The position numbers were made by a program, and so were the translations under genes. 64,000 bases of DNA from Nitrospira sp. ST-bin5 (GTDB lineage: Bacteria > Nitrospirota > Nitrospiria > Nitrospirales > Nitrospiraceae), in contig MSXN01000004.1 in NCBI GenBank assembly GCA_002083555.1, positions 124,001 to 188,000 on the forward strand, given 5' to 3'. This document shows positions 8,999 through 18,061 of the stretch, piece by piece. Each line of letters starts with the position of its first letter. Position 1 is the first letter of the stretch. Under the pieces are notes generated by a model. It saw only the letters and a list, made by a program, of their open reading frames with translations, was not told the origin of the DNA and did not search any database.

Positions 8999-9463
8999 TT
9001 ATCGGCACCCCTCGAATCCCGTTTGTCTCAACGCCTCGTAGATCACCACCGACACCGCGTTCGAGAGATTCAAACTACGGCTGTCAGGCCTCATCGGCAC
9101 ACGAATGCGCTGAGCCTCAGGGACCGCCTCGATGAGTTCGACCGGCAACCCCCGGGTTTCAGGGCCGAAGAGAAAGACATCCCCTGGCGCATAGGCGTTG
9201 AGGTCATAGCGGCGCGTCCCTTTAGTCGACGCCGCAAAGATCCGGCGATCTACGAACTGCTCCGCACAGGCCGTCCAATTATCATGCACGGTGAGCGAGG
9301 CGAATTCGTGATAGTCCAACCCGGCGCGCAATAATTGCTTGTCCTCCAGCGAAAAACCGAGCGGCTTCACCAGATGCAGACGAACCCCCGTGTTCGCACA
9401 GAGCCGAATAATATTGCCGGTGTTGGGAGGAATTTCAGGCTGATAGAGGATGAGGTCGAACAT
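8999..9463 (-). CDS. trmL: tRNA (cytidine(34)-2'-O)-methyltransferase TrmL
   Basis: 154 residues, the usual size of this SPOUT enzyme. It begins LILYQPEIPPNTGNIIRLCAN, has the AdoMet-binding knot segments FLFGPETRGLP and IRVPMRPDSRSLNLSNAVSVV, and ends with an amphipathic helix. TrmL methylates the ribose of the wobble base in tRNA-Leu isoacceptors. It is single-copy, convergent with the J/ERCC4 gene, 113 bases beyond the galE stop on the same strand. Confidence 0.95.
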   Translation of the reverse strand: MFDLILYQPEIPPNTGNIIRLCANTGVRLHLVKPLGFSLEDKQLLRAGLDYHEFASLTVHDNWTACAEQFVDRRIFAASTKGTRRYDLNAYAPGDVFLFGPETRGLPVELIEAVPEAQRIRVPMRPDSRSLNLSNAVSVVIYEALRQTGFEGCR

Positions 9464-9576
9464 GAGGCGCGTGACCGGCCAATCAGAAGTGACGATAGGA
9501 GCAGTCTACCACGACTGCCCCGATGACCAGCACCACTTTTCTAGGCTCAGCGAAGGAATCAGAGCCATGAGAGTCA

Positions 9577-10596
9577 TCACGCCGCATACCCTTTTGGATT
9601 GGTACTTTGCCAGCGCCAGGCATCGGCACACATCACATCCAGTCCCCGTTCGGCGCGCCAGCCCAATTGCGCCAGCGCCTGTTTCGGATCGGCATAGCAG
9701 GACGCGATGTCGCCGGGCCGCCGGGCTGCCACCTGATAGGGAACCGGTTTTCCGCTGGCTCGCTCAAACGCCCGCACAATTTCCAGCACGCTATACCCGT
9801 TCCCCGTTCCCAAATTCACCGTCAAACACTCCGTCATCTGTTTCGATCGCTCCAGCGCCTGCAACGCCTTGAGATGGCCGAGCGCCAAATCCACCACATG
9901 AATGTAGTCTCGAACACCCGTCCCGTCCGGAGTGGGATAGTCGCCGCCCCACACATTGAGACTCGCCCGACGCCCCACAGCGACCTGCGCCACAAAAGGC
10001 AGCAGGTTATTCGGTACACCCCGGGGATCTTCTCCGATCAACCCGCTGGCATGCGCGCCCACCGGGTTGAAGTACCGTAAAATGCAGAGTCGCCAGGAAG
10101 CATCGCTTTTCTGCAGATCGCGCAGGATTTCCTCCACCATGAGTTTCGACCGGCCATACGGATTGGTCGCCGAGAGCGGATGATCCTCCGTCAACGGCAA
10201 CCGTTGCGGATCACCATAGACAGTGGCAGACGAGCTGAACACCAGCTGCTTCACGCCGCACTCACCCATCGCCTCCAGCAAGCGCAAGGTACCGACCACG
10301 TTATTGTCGTAGTAGGACAGCGGCTGTTCCACCGATTCGCCCACCGCCTTCAGACCCGCGAAGTGAATCACCGCGGTGGCCTTGCTCGTGCGCAACGCGG
10401 CAACCAGAGCTGCACGATCGCGGCAGTCGCCGCGGACCAGCGGGACAGGCTTTCCCGTGATGCGCTGCACGCGGGCCAAGGCCTCAGGGTGGCTGTTACT
10501 GAAATTATCGAAGACGGTGACCTCAAATCCGGCTTGCAGCAACTCGACACAGGTATGCGATCCGATATACCCCGCACCGCCAGTCACCAGAATCAT
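9577..10596 (-). CDS. galE: UDP-glucose 4-epimerase GalE
   Basis: 339 residues from MILVTGGAGYIGSH at 10596; an ATG six codons earlier (10614) is also possible and the purine-rich GGGAGGG sits between the two. It shows the NAD-binding GGAGYIG, the catalytic SSSATVYGD and the Y-x3-K pair in NPYGRSK, plus YFNPVGAH and GTGVRDYIHVVDLA of extended SDR epimerases. It interconverts UDP-glucose and UDP-galactose, supplying sugar nucleotides for surface polysaccharides; the polysaccharide locus at 23-28 kb is a plausible user. Confidence 0.96.
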   Translation of the reverse strand: MILVTGGAGYIGSHTCVELLQAGFEVTVFDNFSNSHPEALARVQRITGKPVPLVRGDCRDRAALVAALRTSKATAVIHFAGLKAVGESVEQPLSYYDNNVVGTLRLLEAMGECGVKQLVFSSSATVYGDPQRLPLTEDHPLSATNPYGRSKLMVEEILRDLQKSDASWRLCILRYFNPVGAHASGLIGEDPRGVPNNLLPFVAQVAVGRRASLNVWGGDYPTPDGTGVRDYIHVVDLALGHLKALQALERSKQMTECLTVNLGTGNGYSVLEIVRAFERASGKPVPYQVAARRPGDIASCYADPKQALAQLGWRAERGLDVMCADAWRWQSTNPKGYAA

Positions 10597-10610
10597 TGCC
10601 CGCCCTCCCT

Positions 10611-10840
10611 TCATGTCATCCTGTCATCGTCATCACACCGGCTCACAGGTCCCCCACAGTCCACGGACGCGGCCACGGTCTCAAACAGCATCCCCTGCGA
10701 TTCATAAGTACCAGCGCATGGCGCATGGCCCGTGACCAGCTTATCAAACTGGGAACCAGGGTCAAACGATGCGTGCCATCCTGCGCCACCACCCACTCCC
10801 CATCCACCCCGTCAAAGCGGATGAAGACACCACCGTATGA
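10611..10840 (-). pseudogene. Possible decayed coding fragment upstream of galE
   Basis: On the minus strand one frame reads SYGGVFIRFDGVDGEW and HRLTLVPS, then loses sense; a second frame takes over at about 10755 with QFDKLVTGHAPCAGTYESQG and MLFETVAA and stops at 10611. Together they look like one protein split by a frameshift. No start codon or ribosome binding site is evident. The rest of the 10597-10980 gap shows nothing I can name. Family not recognised; this could be chance. Confidence 0.3.
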
Positions 10841-10980
10841 CTACGGCGCGAAGGAAGGTGAATCCCTTTCAATCTCACGGTCTCTCATAAGCCGGGTCGT
10901 TTCGATCCTGTCACCCACAGTGGCGCATTTCAGATTCCCAGTGTATCTTGAACCATCGATCCCCAGCATCGAGGAGCAGG

Positions 10981-12750
10981 ATGTTCGGAAACAGCGCGGT
11001 CGTATTGCACAATTCTCAAACATTCCCCCTGCTCCGATACCGATACGGGATCGTACTTCGGATTGTCTGGTTCACGGCGATCCTCGCGACTACCACTGCC
11101 TCATGGGCACGGGACCCACAACAGGTGGCTCCAGAACGCCTGGCGGAACAAGCCAAAGCGGTCTGGGACAGCGGCGCGATTGCACAGGCACTCGATCTGC
11201 TCGAAGAAGGAATTCATCTCCACCCTGAGGCGCTGACGCTCCATAAATTGCGCGGGGACATCCTCGCCACCGCCCGTGGCCCTCAGGAAGCGGTGCAGGC
11301 CTACGAAACCGCCCTCGCCCAACAACCGACCGCCTTGGATGTCCGCTGGGCTAAATGGAGTGTGTTGATGCGCTGGGGGCAGGCGGAGGAATCGCTGGCT
11401 GAGCTGCAGCGCATTAGAAACATCGCCCCCCAGAATCCACTCGTGCATCTGCGCCTCGCTCAGGAACTCCGTAAGCTCGACCGCCTGGAGGATTCGCTGA
11501 AGTCCTATCAAAAAGCGGTGGCTCTTGCACCAGAGCTACTCGGCTGGAGGCTCGCGATGGCTCGAGCGCGCTTCGACATTCTGGACTATCGCGGGGCCGA
11601 TGCCGATGTACAGTACGTCCTCAACAATGTGCCCCCGGGCTCTCCGCTGGAGCTCCCGGCCAAGAACCAACTCGCCCAGCATTACGAGTCGATGGAGCGG
11701 GGCCGCCGCTTTACCCCTGCCCTCACGCCGGATGCGACCGAGAAACAGCTGAAAGAATGGGCCGCGATTCGCGCCGACGCCTGGAGACTGTTTTCGGCTG
11801 GCCGCTTCCAAGACGCCGAACCGATCTACCGGCGGATCATGACCCTCAATCCCAGAGACACGCTGGCGACCCATCAATTGGGACTGACCCTCATGCAACT
11901 CGGCCGGTGCAAAGAAGCCTTGGCCATCTTCGGCAGCGTGCTCAATATGAATCCCAGTGAGGATGACTATGCCGATACGGTGTTTCGCATGGGCGTCTGT
12001 CTCGTGGAACTTGAGCAGTGGGAAGACGCATTTGTGCATTTTCAAACGCTCTATGACACCGCCGTGGAGTTTGAACAGAACAACAAAGAAGTCCAACTGC
12101 CGGCCGGCACCCGGGTGCTCGCGAAAGACAAACTGGCCCGCTGGCTCGACAAAATTCGTCCGCATGTCCCCGAACTAGCCCGGATGAAAGCGGAGGAAGC
12201 GGCGGTGGCTTCCCCTCCTCCCGGTGAAAAATCCCTGTCTACGTCGCTGGCAGAAGAAGCGCTGTTTGAAAAAGCTCTGGAACGGCTGAAACCGCAGAAG
12301 GCGTTAGACCCGCAGGCCTCGCTCATGGGCCGGGATGCCGACTTCAGCTGGTTTCGCTTTGTCATTCCGGCTGGCAAGGTCATCCGTGACGATTTTCCAA
12401 CCGGCGCACACGAATTCATTCCGCTCAATCCGAATGACACCTTCCCCCCCACACAACCCGAGATCTACCTGGTGTTCGGGCTCGTATCGGCATCGTACGA
12501 TGCCATCCCGCTCTCCGCTCACTGTTTTCTGGAGATCGCTGAGGTCCGCGGCGAGGCGACGCCCATCGCCCAAGACCAGGTCATGATGGCCATGAATGAC
12601 CAGTCTGGCTACTTCCGCCTCCCTGCCCCAAAGATAGGCTGGACACCAGGTCTCTATCGCTGCGGTTTATTCGCGGGTGAACACACCTCCGCCTATACGC
12701 AGGCTGACGAGGTGCGGTTCAGAATACTCCTGCCGACCCCGTCCAACTAG
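10981..12750 (+). CDS. Exported TPR-repeat protein
   Basis: 589 residues from the ATG at 10981 with GAGGAG five bases upstream. An N-terminal hydrophobic segment (about 20-40, ending ASWA/RD) is a signal peptide or anchor. Residues 45-210 and 250-350 carry successive TPR-like helical pairs (for example ALDLLEEGIHLHPEALTLHK and AEPIYRRIMTLNPRDTLATH). The last 170 residues form a separate beta-rich domain beginning FSWFRFVIPAGKVIRDDF, ending with FRILLPTPSN. TPR arrays bind partner proteins, so a periplasmic scaffold is likely. Not linked in an operon with either neighbour. Confidence 0.8.
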   Translation: MFGNSAVVLHNSQTFPLLRYRYGIVLRIVWFTAILATTTASWARDPQQVAPERLAEQAKAVWDSGAIAQALDLLEEGIHLHPEALTLHKLRGDILATARGPQEAVQAYETALAQQPTALDVRWAKWSVLMRWGQAEESLAELQRIRNIAPQNPLVHLRLAQELRKLDRLEDSLKSYQKAVALAPELLGWRLAMARARFDILDYRGADADVQYVLNNVPPGSPLELPAKNQLAQHYESMERGRRFTPALTPDATEKQLKEWAAIRADAWRLFSAGRFQDAEPIYRRIMTLNPRDTLATHQLGLTLMQLGRCKEALAIFGSVLNMNPSEDDYADTVFRMGVCLVELEQWEDAFVHFQTLYDTAVEFEQNNKEVQLPAGTRVLAKDKLARWLDKIRPHVPELARMKAEEAAVASPPPGEKSLSTSLAEEALFEKALERLKPQKALDPQASLMGRDADFSWFRFVIPAGKVIRDDFPTGAHEFIPLNPNDTFPPTQPEIYLVFGLVSASYDAIPLSAHCFLEIAEVRGEATPIAQDQVMMAMNDQSGYFRLPAPKIGWTPGLYRCGLFAGEHTSAYTQADEVRFRILLPTPSN

Positions 12751-12880
12751 AAAAGCATCTCCTCGGCAGGCTCTCGCTGACCGCACAGCCGGTTAAAACA
12801 AGACCAGTCTATTGTAGATCAGACAGCGCCCGTACGACCCGAGTCAGCATGAACCGAGGAGGAGCGAATGATGCGAGGAT

Positions 12881-13240
12881 CTAGGGAATCGTTCGACTCT
12901 GTTCGTTGGAGAAGGGACTTTCGTTCCCGTTGGCATCGTAGGCCGACACTGCAAAGAAATACGTCACACCCTTCGTCAGATTCGTCATCTGATAGGTCGT
13001 GGTGGAAGCCGACAGGGTGGCAATCGGACTTCCGTAGGTGCCCGCGGTTGTCGAACGATAAATCTTGTACCCGGCCAGGTCCGATACGGCGACCGGATCC
13101 CATTGAAACGTCAACGACGCTGTGGCGGCAGGAGCCTGCGCAGCCGGAGGCACACTCTCGCCCCCTCCCCCGCCGGTACACCCACCAAGCGCCACCCCGA
13201 CTGCCACACCTATCACCAAGCCGAACAATGCACGTGCCAC
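12881..13240 (-). CDS. Fibronectin type III lipoprotein
   Basis: 119 residues, GTG start with GGGAG seven bases upstream. Residues 1-20 are a lipoprotein signal with lipobox LGGC, followed by a glycine run and a proline/alanine linker. Residues 42-119 form one FnIII domain (LTFQWDPVAVSDLAGYKIYR, TYQMTNLTKGVTYFFAVSAYD, ESPFSNE). A single-domain surface lipoprotein of this kind is probably a binding module. No partner gene adjoins it. Confidence 0.85.
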   Translation of the reverse strand: MARALFGLVIGVAVGVALGGCTGGGGGESVPPAAQAPAATASLTFQWDPVAVSDLAGYKIYRSTTAGTYGSPIATLSASTTTYQMTNLTKGVTYFFAVSAYDANGNESPFSNEQSRTIP

Positions 13241-13647
13241 TGGCTGACTCCCTCATTCATTCGACCGCAAGCAAGCCAAATTTACCGTCTCGCCAAACAA
13301 GACGCAAGGACAGTGCCGAGGATGTCCACACTCAGCCAGCGAGAGTTCCTCCCGGCATAGCGCACTTCTACCAACTAGTTTTGTGACAACTCTGACCCGA
13401 CGATATTTTCCCGGCTGCGTGATCACTGGTTGTCCCGGCCATCAGCAGAGCCCTCTTTTGTACAGTAATCGCCCGAGCCATACCATGCTCCCCCGCAATT
13501 CCAAAGACTTCAAAGGGAACTGATCCGGCCCTATCAGGCATATCCTTTGCGGTGTACCAAGCCGCCCTCTGACAGAGGCCCATATTGCATCACGTCGTCG
13601 ATTAAGGCACCCTTCGCCTGATCTCGTCGCTCTAAGAAGATCACGGT
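13241..13647. other. Intergenic region between divergent genes
   Basis: About 400 bases separating the FnIII lipoprotein and the metalloprotease, which diverge. It must contain both promoters, but I see no convincing hexamer pair, palindrome or coding frame. Confidence 0.5.
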
Positions 13648-15060
13648 ATGGCACCCACACAGTCCACGCTGGTCCCTCCCCAAGTCCGTTGTCCCTGCGG
13701 ACTTCTGCTGTCAGGCCTTTTCTTTTTCACCACAGCACTTGGGACAACCGGTCTTGCAGAAAGCGACGGATCGATTCCGGCTCTTGCCCCGACCCCGCTA
13801 TTCACAACGGCCCCTCCGCAGCGGTCCGCACCGTTGGCCCAGGCAAGCACCCCTCGCAAAGCCAGGGGACGCTGGGTTCGGGATCAGCGTTCCGTCAACA
13901 TCACCGCAGACGCGCTCCGTGCCCTCAATCCGATCAGTCCGGCACAACACACCGAATTCGCGATCGACCTTTTTTCAGCCGGCACACAACTAGCCGATCT
14001 CAGCCCGGGAAACGACCCACGGAGAACGCTCCACCACCAAACATGGACCGGACGGTTGAAGCAGGATCCGGACAGTGATGTGACGCTTGTCATGAAGGGC
14101 GCGGCTGTCGCGGGAACGATCCGAAAGGGCCGCACAATCTATGAGATCAAGCCCAGCGCTGACGGCACTCATGACGTGACAGAAATCGACAGCGAGTTGC
14201 TTCCCAGCGACCACCATCCGGTCTCAGTGGGTGCCGACGAATTGGCAGCAGGTGATGTGGCCGCCGGCATGGCCGCGCCCACACTTCCCCCTGCTGCAGC
14301 CGCAGACAGCAGCACAGTGATCGATGTACTGGCGGTCTACACCACAACCGCGAAGAACGCGAATGGCGGACAAAACGGCATTGAAGCCCTGATTGTCCTC
14401 GGTATTTCTCTGGCGAACACCGCCTTCACCAACAGTCAGATCAACACCCAATTCCGGCTCGTCCATACCGCTGAAATCGCGTATCCTGAATCCGGCAACT
14501 ACAACACGGATTTGAGTCGCCTGCGAAATGCGACGGATGGATTCCTGGATGACGTGCATACTTTGCGGAACACCCACAAGGCGGATCTGGTCACGCTGAT
14601 TGAGGACAATATCGGAGATGCCTGCGGGGTCGCCTACGTCATGGATTCGGTGAATGCCAGTTTTGCCGGTTGGGCCTTCAGCGTAGCCGAAGATGCCTGC
14701 ATCTCCGGCTACACCCTCGCCCATGAATTGGGCCATAACATGGGCTCCATGCACGACCGCGCCGAAGGAGGCACGGGCGCCTACCCCTACTCATTCGGGC
14801 ACAAAGAAGCAGGCAAGTTTCGGACGATTATGGCCTATCCCTGCAGTCCCTCCTGCCCGCGCATCAATCATTTCTCAAACCCCAATGTCAGCTATCAAGG
14901 AAGCTGGGTGACCGGCGTAGACCACAATACGAGCCCTGCCACATCGGCGGACAACGCCAGAGCCTTTACCAATGCCTTGAACACCGTAGCGAATTTCCGC
15001 AACAGCGGCGACACGACCGCTCCCCCGGCCCCTGCCAATTTTCGGATCATCAGCCCGTAG
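13648..15060 (+). CDS. Exported zinc metalloprotease (reprolysin-like)
   Basis: 470 residues. A hydrophobic export segment lies at about 17-37. Residues about 75-190 are a propeptide with SDVTLVMKGAAVAGTIR. The catalytic domain (about 222-455) opens VIDVLAVYTTTAK and contains HELGHNMGSMHD at 359-370, the HExxHxxGxxHD zinc site of metzincins, followed by the expected Met-turn region (RTIMAYPC). Conserved cysteines (326, 351, CSPSCP) should form disulfides. The C-terminus ends after TVANFRNSG without a sorting domain. The next gene, 23 bases on, encodes a stand-alone homologue of its propeptide. The ribosome binding site is weak. Confidence 0.9.
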   Translation: MAPTQSTLVPPQVRCPCGLLLSGLFFFTTALGTTGLAESDGSIPALAPTPLFTTAPPQRSAPLAQASTPRKARGRWVRDQRSVNITADALRALNPISPAQHTEFAIDLFSAGTQLADLSPGNDPRRTLHHQTWTGRLKQDPDSDVTLVMKGAAVAGTIRKGRTIYEIKPSADGTHDVTEIDSELLPSDHHPVSVGADELAAGDVAAGMAAPTLPPAAAADSSTVIDVLAVYTTTAKNANGGQNGIEALIVLGISLANTAFTNSQINTQFRLVHTAEIAYPESGNYNTDLSRLRNATDGFLDDVHTLRNTHKADLVTLIEDNIGDACGVAYVMDSVNASFAGWAFSVAEDACISGYTLAHELGHNMGSMHDRAEGGTGAYPYSFGHKEAGKFRTIMAYPCSPSCPRINHFSNPNVSYQGSWVTGVDHNTSPATSADNARAFTNALNTVANFRNSGDTTAPPAPANFRIISP

Positions 15061-15083
15061 CCATATGAGAAGGAGTCTGTTTC

Positions 15084-15581
15084 GTGCGTAATCGAATCAC
15101 CTGTCGCGGACTTCTTCGTGTCGGGCTGACGGCACTTCTCCTCTGCACCCTCGGCATGGCTCCCCGTCCTTCCTCCGAAACGCACCTGTGGGAATTGGTC
15201 TCCGCACCCTCGTCTCCCGATCAACGCCAAACGCCCCGCCAACCCTGGATCATCCTGGAACAGAAAATCCGCCTACACCAAACGGTCCTGGATGCGCTCC
15301 GTGATCCCGAACATCCCGTTCCTTCAGGAGTCGTCCTTGACCTGACCAGCGAGACCAGTCACGAGATGGTCATTGATTCCAGGACTCCGGGCGCGCTTTC
15401 AACAATAATCATTCAGGGCCACTTCCCAAAAGCCGCCTATTCAGACATCACCCTCGTCATCAAAGACAGGTCGATCGCCGGCACCATCCGCATGGACAAA
15501 CGGGTGTTCAGAATCCAATCCATCGGGAATGACGAGCACCTCCTCGTTGAACTTGCCCCTGAAAAACTCCCGCACGACTAA
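15084..15581 (+). CDS. Stand-alone protease-propeptide homologue, exported
   Basis: 165 residues, GTG start with AAGGAG eight bases upstream; an ATG at 15065 runs into a stop. Residues 1-28 are a signal peptide. The C-terminal half aligns with the propeptide of the upstream protease: SDITLVIKDRSIAGTIR at 120-136 against SDVTLVMKGAAVAGTIR at 143-159, and LAPEKLPHD against IDSELLPSDHH. It lacks any catalytic domain. Only 23 bases separate the genes, so they are co-transcribed. By analogy with other free propeptide homologues it may inhibit or help fold the protease. That role is inferred. Confidence 0.75.
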   Translation: MRNRITCRGLLRVGLTALLLCTLGMAPRPSSETHLWELVSAPSSPDQRQTPRQPWIILEQKIRLHQTVLDALRDPEHPVPSGVVLDLTSETSHEMVIDSRTPGALSTIIIQGHFPKAAYSDITLVIKDRSIAGTIRMDKRVFRIQSIGNDEHLLVELAPEKLPHD

Positions 15582-15662
15582 AGCCATTCCCTCATAGCAG
15601 GCAGAGCCAGAGGGCGCGGGCGGCCCGCCTCAAGAATCGTTCATGACCGGCTGATGGATGGA

Positions 15663-16742
15663 CTACGCTGCAACGAGGGGGTCGAGATGGCCGCGGATCG
15701 CCTGGGCCAAGACGTGATAGTGCTCCGAGAGCATCAGAAAGTGCCGCCGTCGAATATCCTCTTCTGCCCGCGCGCCGGCCCGACCATAGGTCCGCGCCGC
15801 GCTCTCATACACCGATGCCAATGACCAGCGAATCGGCGCCTGGCGCATCCGGCGTTTGGCGACACACTCATGCAGCGGTAGCCGGGCGACCGTGTCCAGC
15901 AATGCTTGCGCCCGATGCAAGCCGGTATGGGCCGCCATAACCGTCTCACATCCCTGCCGGGCGATGGCCTTCCGCTCGGCCGGATGCGCGCGATAATAAT
16001 CGGTGATCTCGATGATCTGATCGACGTTCCCCTTCTCATACAGCGCGCAATGCGTCCGATCCTGGAACAAGTCGCTGAAACCGCTTCCCACACGCTCCGT
16101 CAGAAGCAACGCGCCGCAGGCCATGGCCTGGAACGTCCTAAAGTTCACGTCGTTCGCCACGGATTGATTCAAGACCATCATCGATCGGTTGAAGATCTGA
16201 TCGTACGGCCCTGACTGCACGACAATCGAATACTGAGCCTGTAGGCGCTGGATCAGGTCGACGCGATCGGGATTTCTGGCGGCATCGAGTGTGCCGATGA
16301 ACGACAGCGGAATCTCTCTGGCTAATCCAAGATCCCGCTCGTGAGCCCCCTGGCAGAACAGCGGCATCCAGGAGACATGCTGCCGGTCTCCGTCAAGCTG
16401 ATAGGCCGGCACCCAGTCTTTCTGCGCAACCAGAATCACATCGAATGCCGCGGCGTAATGCATGTGCCAATTGGCATGGATGTGCGAATCGATTGCATAC
16501 CAGACCACCGGCTTCGGAAGAGTCTCCAGTCCCAGCACCAACGGCTAAGTACTCTCGTCCCCCAGCACGATCAGGTCCGGATACCAATGGGGCGGCAGTT
16601 GCGTCAGCAGACTCCTGGCATCGAGAAGAGAGCGAGTGAGCGGAATGTCGGCAGTCCGATGGTATCCGGCCCATTTCACATCATGACCGAGCAGCCGGAA
16701 CGATTCCTGAAAGTAGGCGTTTCCTAGATGAAGAATTCTCAT
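15663..16742 (-). pseudogene. CgeB-like glycosyltransferase, interrupted by in-frame TAG
   Basis: A single frame runs from the ATG at 16742 to the stop at 15663, about 358 residues, with one TAG at 16545-16547. Before it: MRILHLGNAYFQESFRLLGH to PDLIVLGDEST; after it: PLVLGLETLPKPVVWYAIDS with no frame change. The C-terminal part is a Glyco_trans_1_2 domain (LSFIGTLDAARNPDRV, NFRTFQAMACGALLLTE, GSGFSDLF). The two parts are clearly one protein. It could be a recent nonsense mutation, a base error, or amber readthrough. A TTG at 16541 could restart a 292-residue product lacking the first Rossmann strand. Confidence 0.75.
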
Positions 16743-17271
16743 GGTGACATGATCTGAATAGGTGCGGACACGTTCCGGCCACCCGTTTGATGACTGGCGC
16801 TCAGAGGTGAGGCCTCGGCACCTTCATTTGCATCGTCACGAGTTGATACTTCTCAAATCGGCATGAACGGCCGCGAACTTAAGAAGCCCCTGCCGCCATT
16901 CGACTTATGTCGGATCAAAACAGGAGCACTGCCGGGCCTCCTCCCTTCTGTAATTTCATCGCGCATGCCATTAGGCCCCACGCTGAGCACCGAGCGCCTG
17001 CTGGTCCGGCAATTTCTGCCGACCGGCGCCAGGCCGGCGATCGGAACGCACCCGGGTCATGAGCCCTCTTGCCCTGCCTCGGTTAAGGCGACCGGCTTGC
17101 AGTCCCCCAGCTATCACTACGCCTGCCCCACTTTACTTCTACGCGCGCAATTCGATACCCTTGACCCAATACGCCATCCATCCCATACTCGCGTTGACGT
17201 GCATCCGGATGGGAGTCATGCCAATCACAACGCCAACCTGCTCTGCCCCACATCTTGAGAAGGAGTCTGCC
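16743..17271. other. Intergenic region between divergent genes
   Basis: About 530 bases between the broken glycosyltransferase and the DUF4412-like gene. Open frames here have no ribosome binding sites or recognisable protein pattern. No repeat or hairpin stands out except the good ribosome binding site at its right end. Confidence 0.5.
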
Positions 17272-18060
17272 ATGTCACGACGTCTGTCTACGGTGCTTGT
17301 CCTCGCAGGCCTGCTTGTGTCCACACCGCTGTGGGCCGTTCAACTCAGCCGGCCTCAGGTGGAATATTCCGCTGATTCGGTAATGCAAACCGAGGAGGGG
17401 ACGATTGAGCAGCATATTTACGCCACTCCGACGAAGGAACGGCAGGAACTGCTGACCGCGGGGGGCGACGGGGTGGCCATGATCTTCCGGTACGATACCA
17501 AACTCATGTGGCAACTGATGCCCTCCGAGCACATGTACATGGAGCATTCTCTGGAGAAAGCCGCAGCCCAGAGCAAGGGGAAAGACCTCTCGAAGTGGGA
17601 CTTTGAGGAAACCGTCGTCGGGGAAGAGGTGCTCGAAGGCGTGAAGGTGACGAAATACAAGACGATCGCCACCAGCACCGACGGGAAAAAGTACGGCGGG
17701 TTCTCCTGGAGGACCAAAGAGGGCATCGCCGTCAAGCAGGATTTGCTCTACAAGGAAGGCAACGAGAAGCACCGGATGACGACGGAGTTGAAGAATCTCA
17801 AGATCGGCAAGCAGGATCCCAAATTGTTCGAGGTGCCCGAGGGCTTCACCAAATTCGACATGGCCGGCATGATGGGTGGCATGATGGGCCGGGAAAGCAT
17901 GGGGATGCCTCAGGGGGAACGAGGCAGTGCCCGTCGTTCGCGCCCCGCAGTCGCTCCGCCGGCAGACGACGCGCCGGCTGCTCCGGAACGTGACCAGTCC
18001 ACCGGAGCCGACGATATCAAGAAGGCCGGCGACATGATGAAGAAGCTGTTCGGGCGCTAG
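17272..18060 (+). CDS. Exported DUF4412-like protein
   Basis: 262 residues from the ATG at 17272, preceded by AAGGAG. Residues 1-22 are a signal peptide (cleavage LWA/VQ). The mature part resembles DUF4412/LolA-like periplasmic proteins: repeated strands such as YSADSVMQTEEGTIEQHIY, MIFRYDTKLMWQLMPSEHMY and VTKYKTIATSTDGK. A methionine/glycine stretch (MAGMMGGMMGRESMGM) and an alanine/proline linker precede a short C-terminal helix. Function unknown. The carboxypeptidase gene starts 2 bases after its stop, so they are co-transcribed. Confidence 0.72.
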   Translation: MSRRLSTVLVLAGLLVSTPLWAVQLSRPQVEYSADSVMQTEEGTIEQHIYATPTKERQELLTAGGDGVAMIFRYDTKLMWQLMPSEHMYMEHSLEKAAAQSKGKDLSKWDFEETVVGEEVLEGVKVTKYKTIATSTDGKKYGGFSWRTKEGIAVKQDLLYKEGNEKHRMTTELKNLKIGKQDPKLFEVPEGFTKFDMAGMMGGMMGRESMGMPQGERGSARRSRPAVAPPADDAPAAPERDQSTGADDIKKAGDMMKKLFGR

Positions 18061-18061
18061 C

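Noticed and set aside
12819..13256. Longer minus-strand frame overlapping the FnIII lipoprotein
   Set aside because: The competing frame gives a lipobox and a clear FnIII domain; this one gives arginine/glycine-rich nonsense.
16863..17258. 131-codon open frame in the gap before the DUF4412-like gene
   Set aside because: No ribosome binding site and low-complexity proline/leucine composition typical of an antisense-like chance frame in GC-rich DNA.
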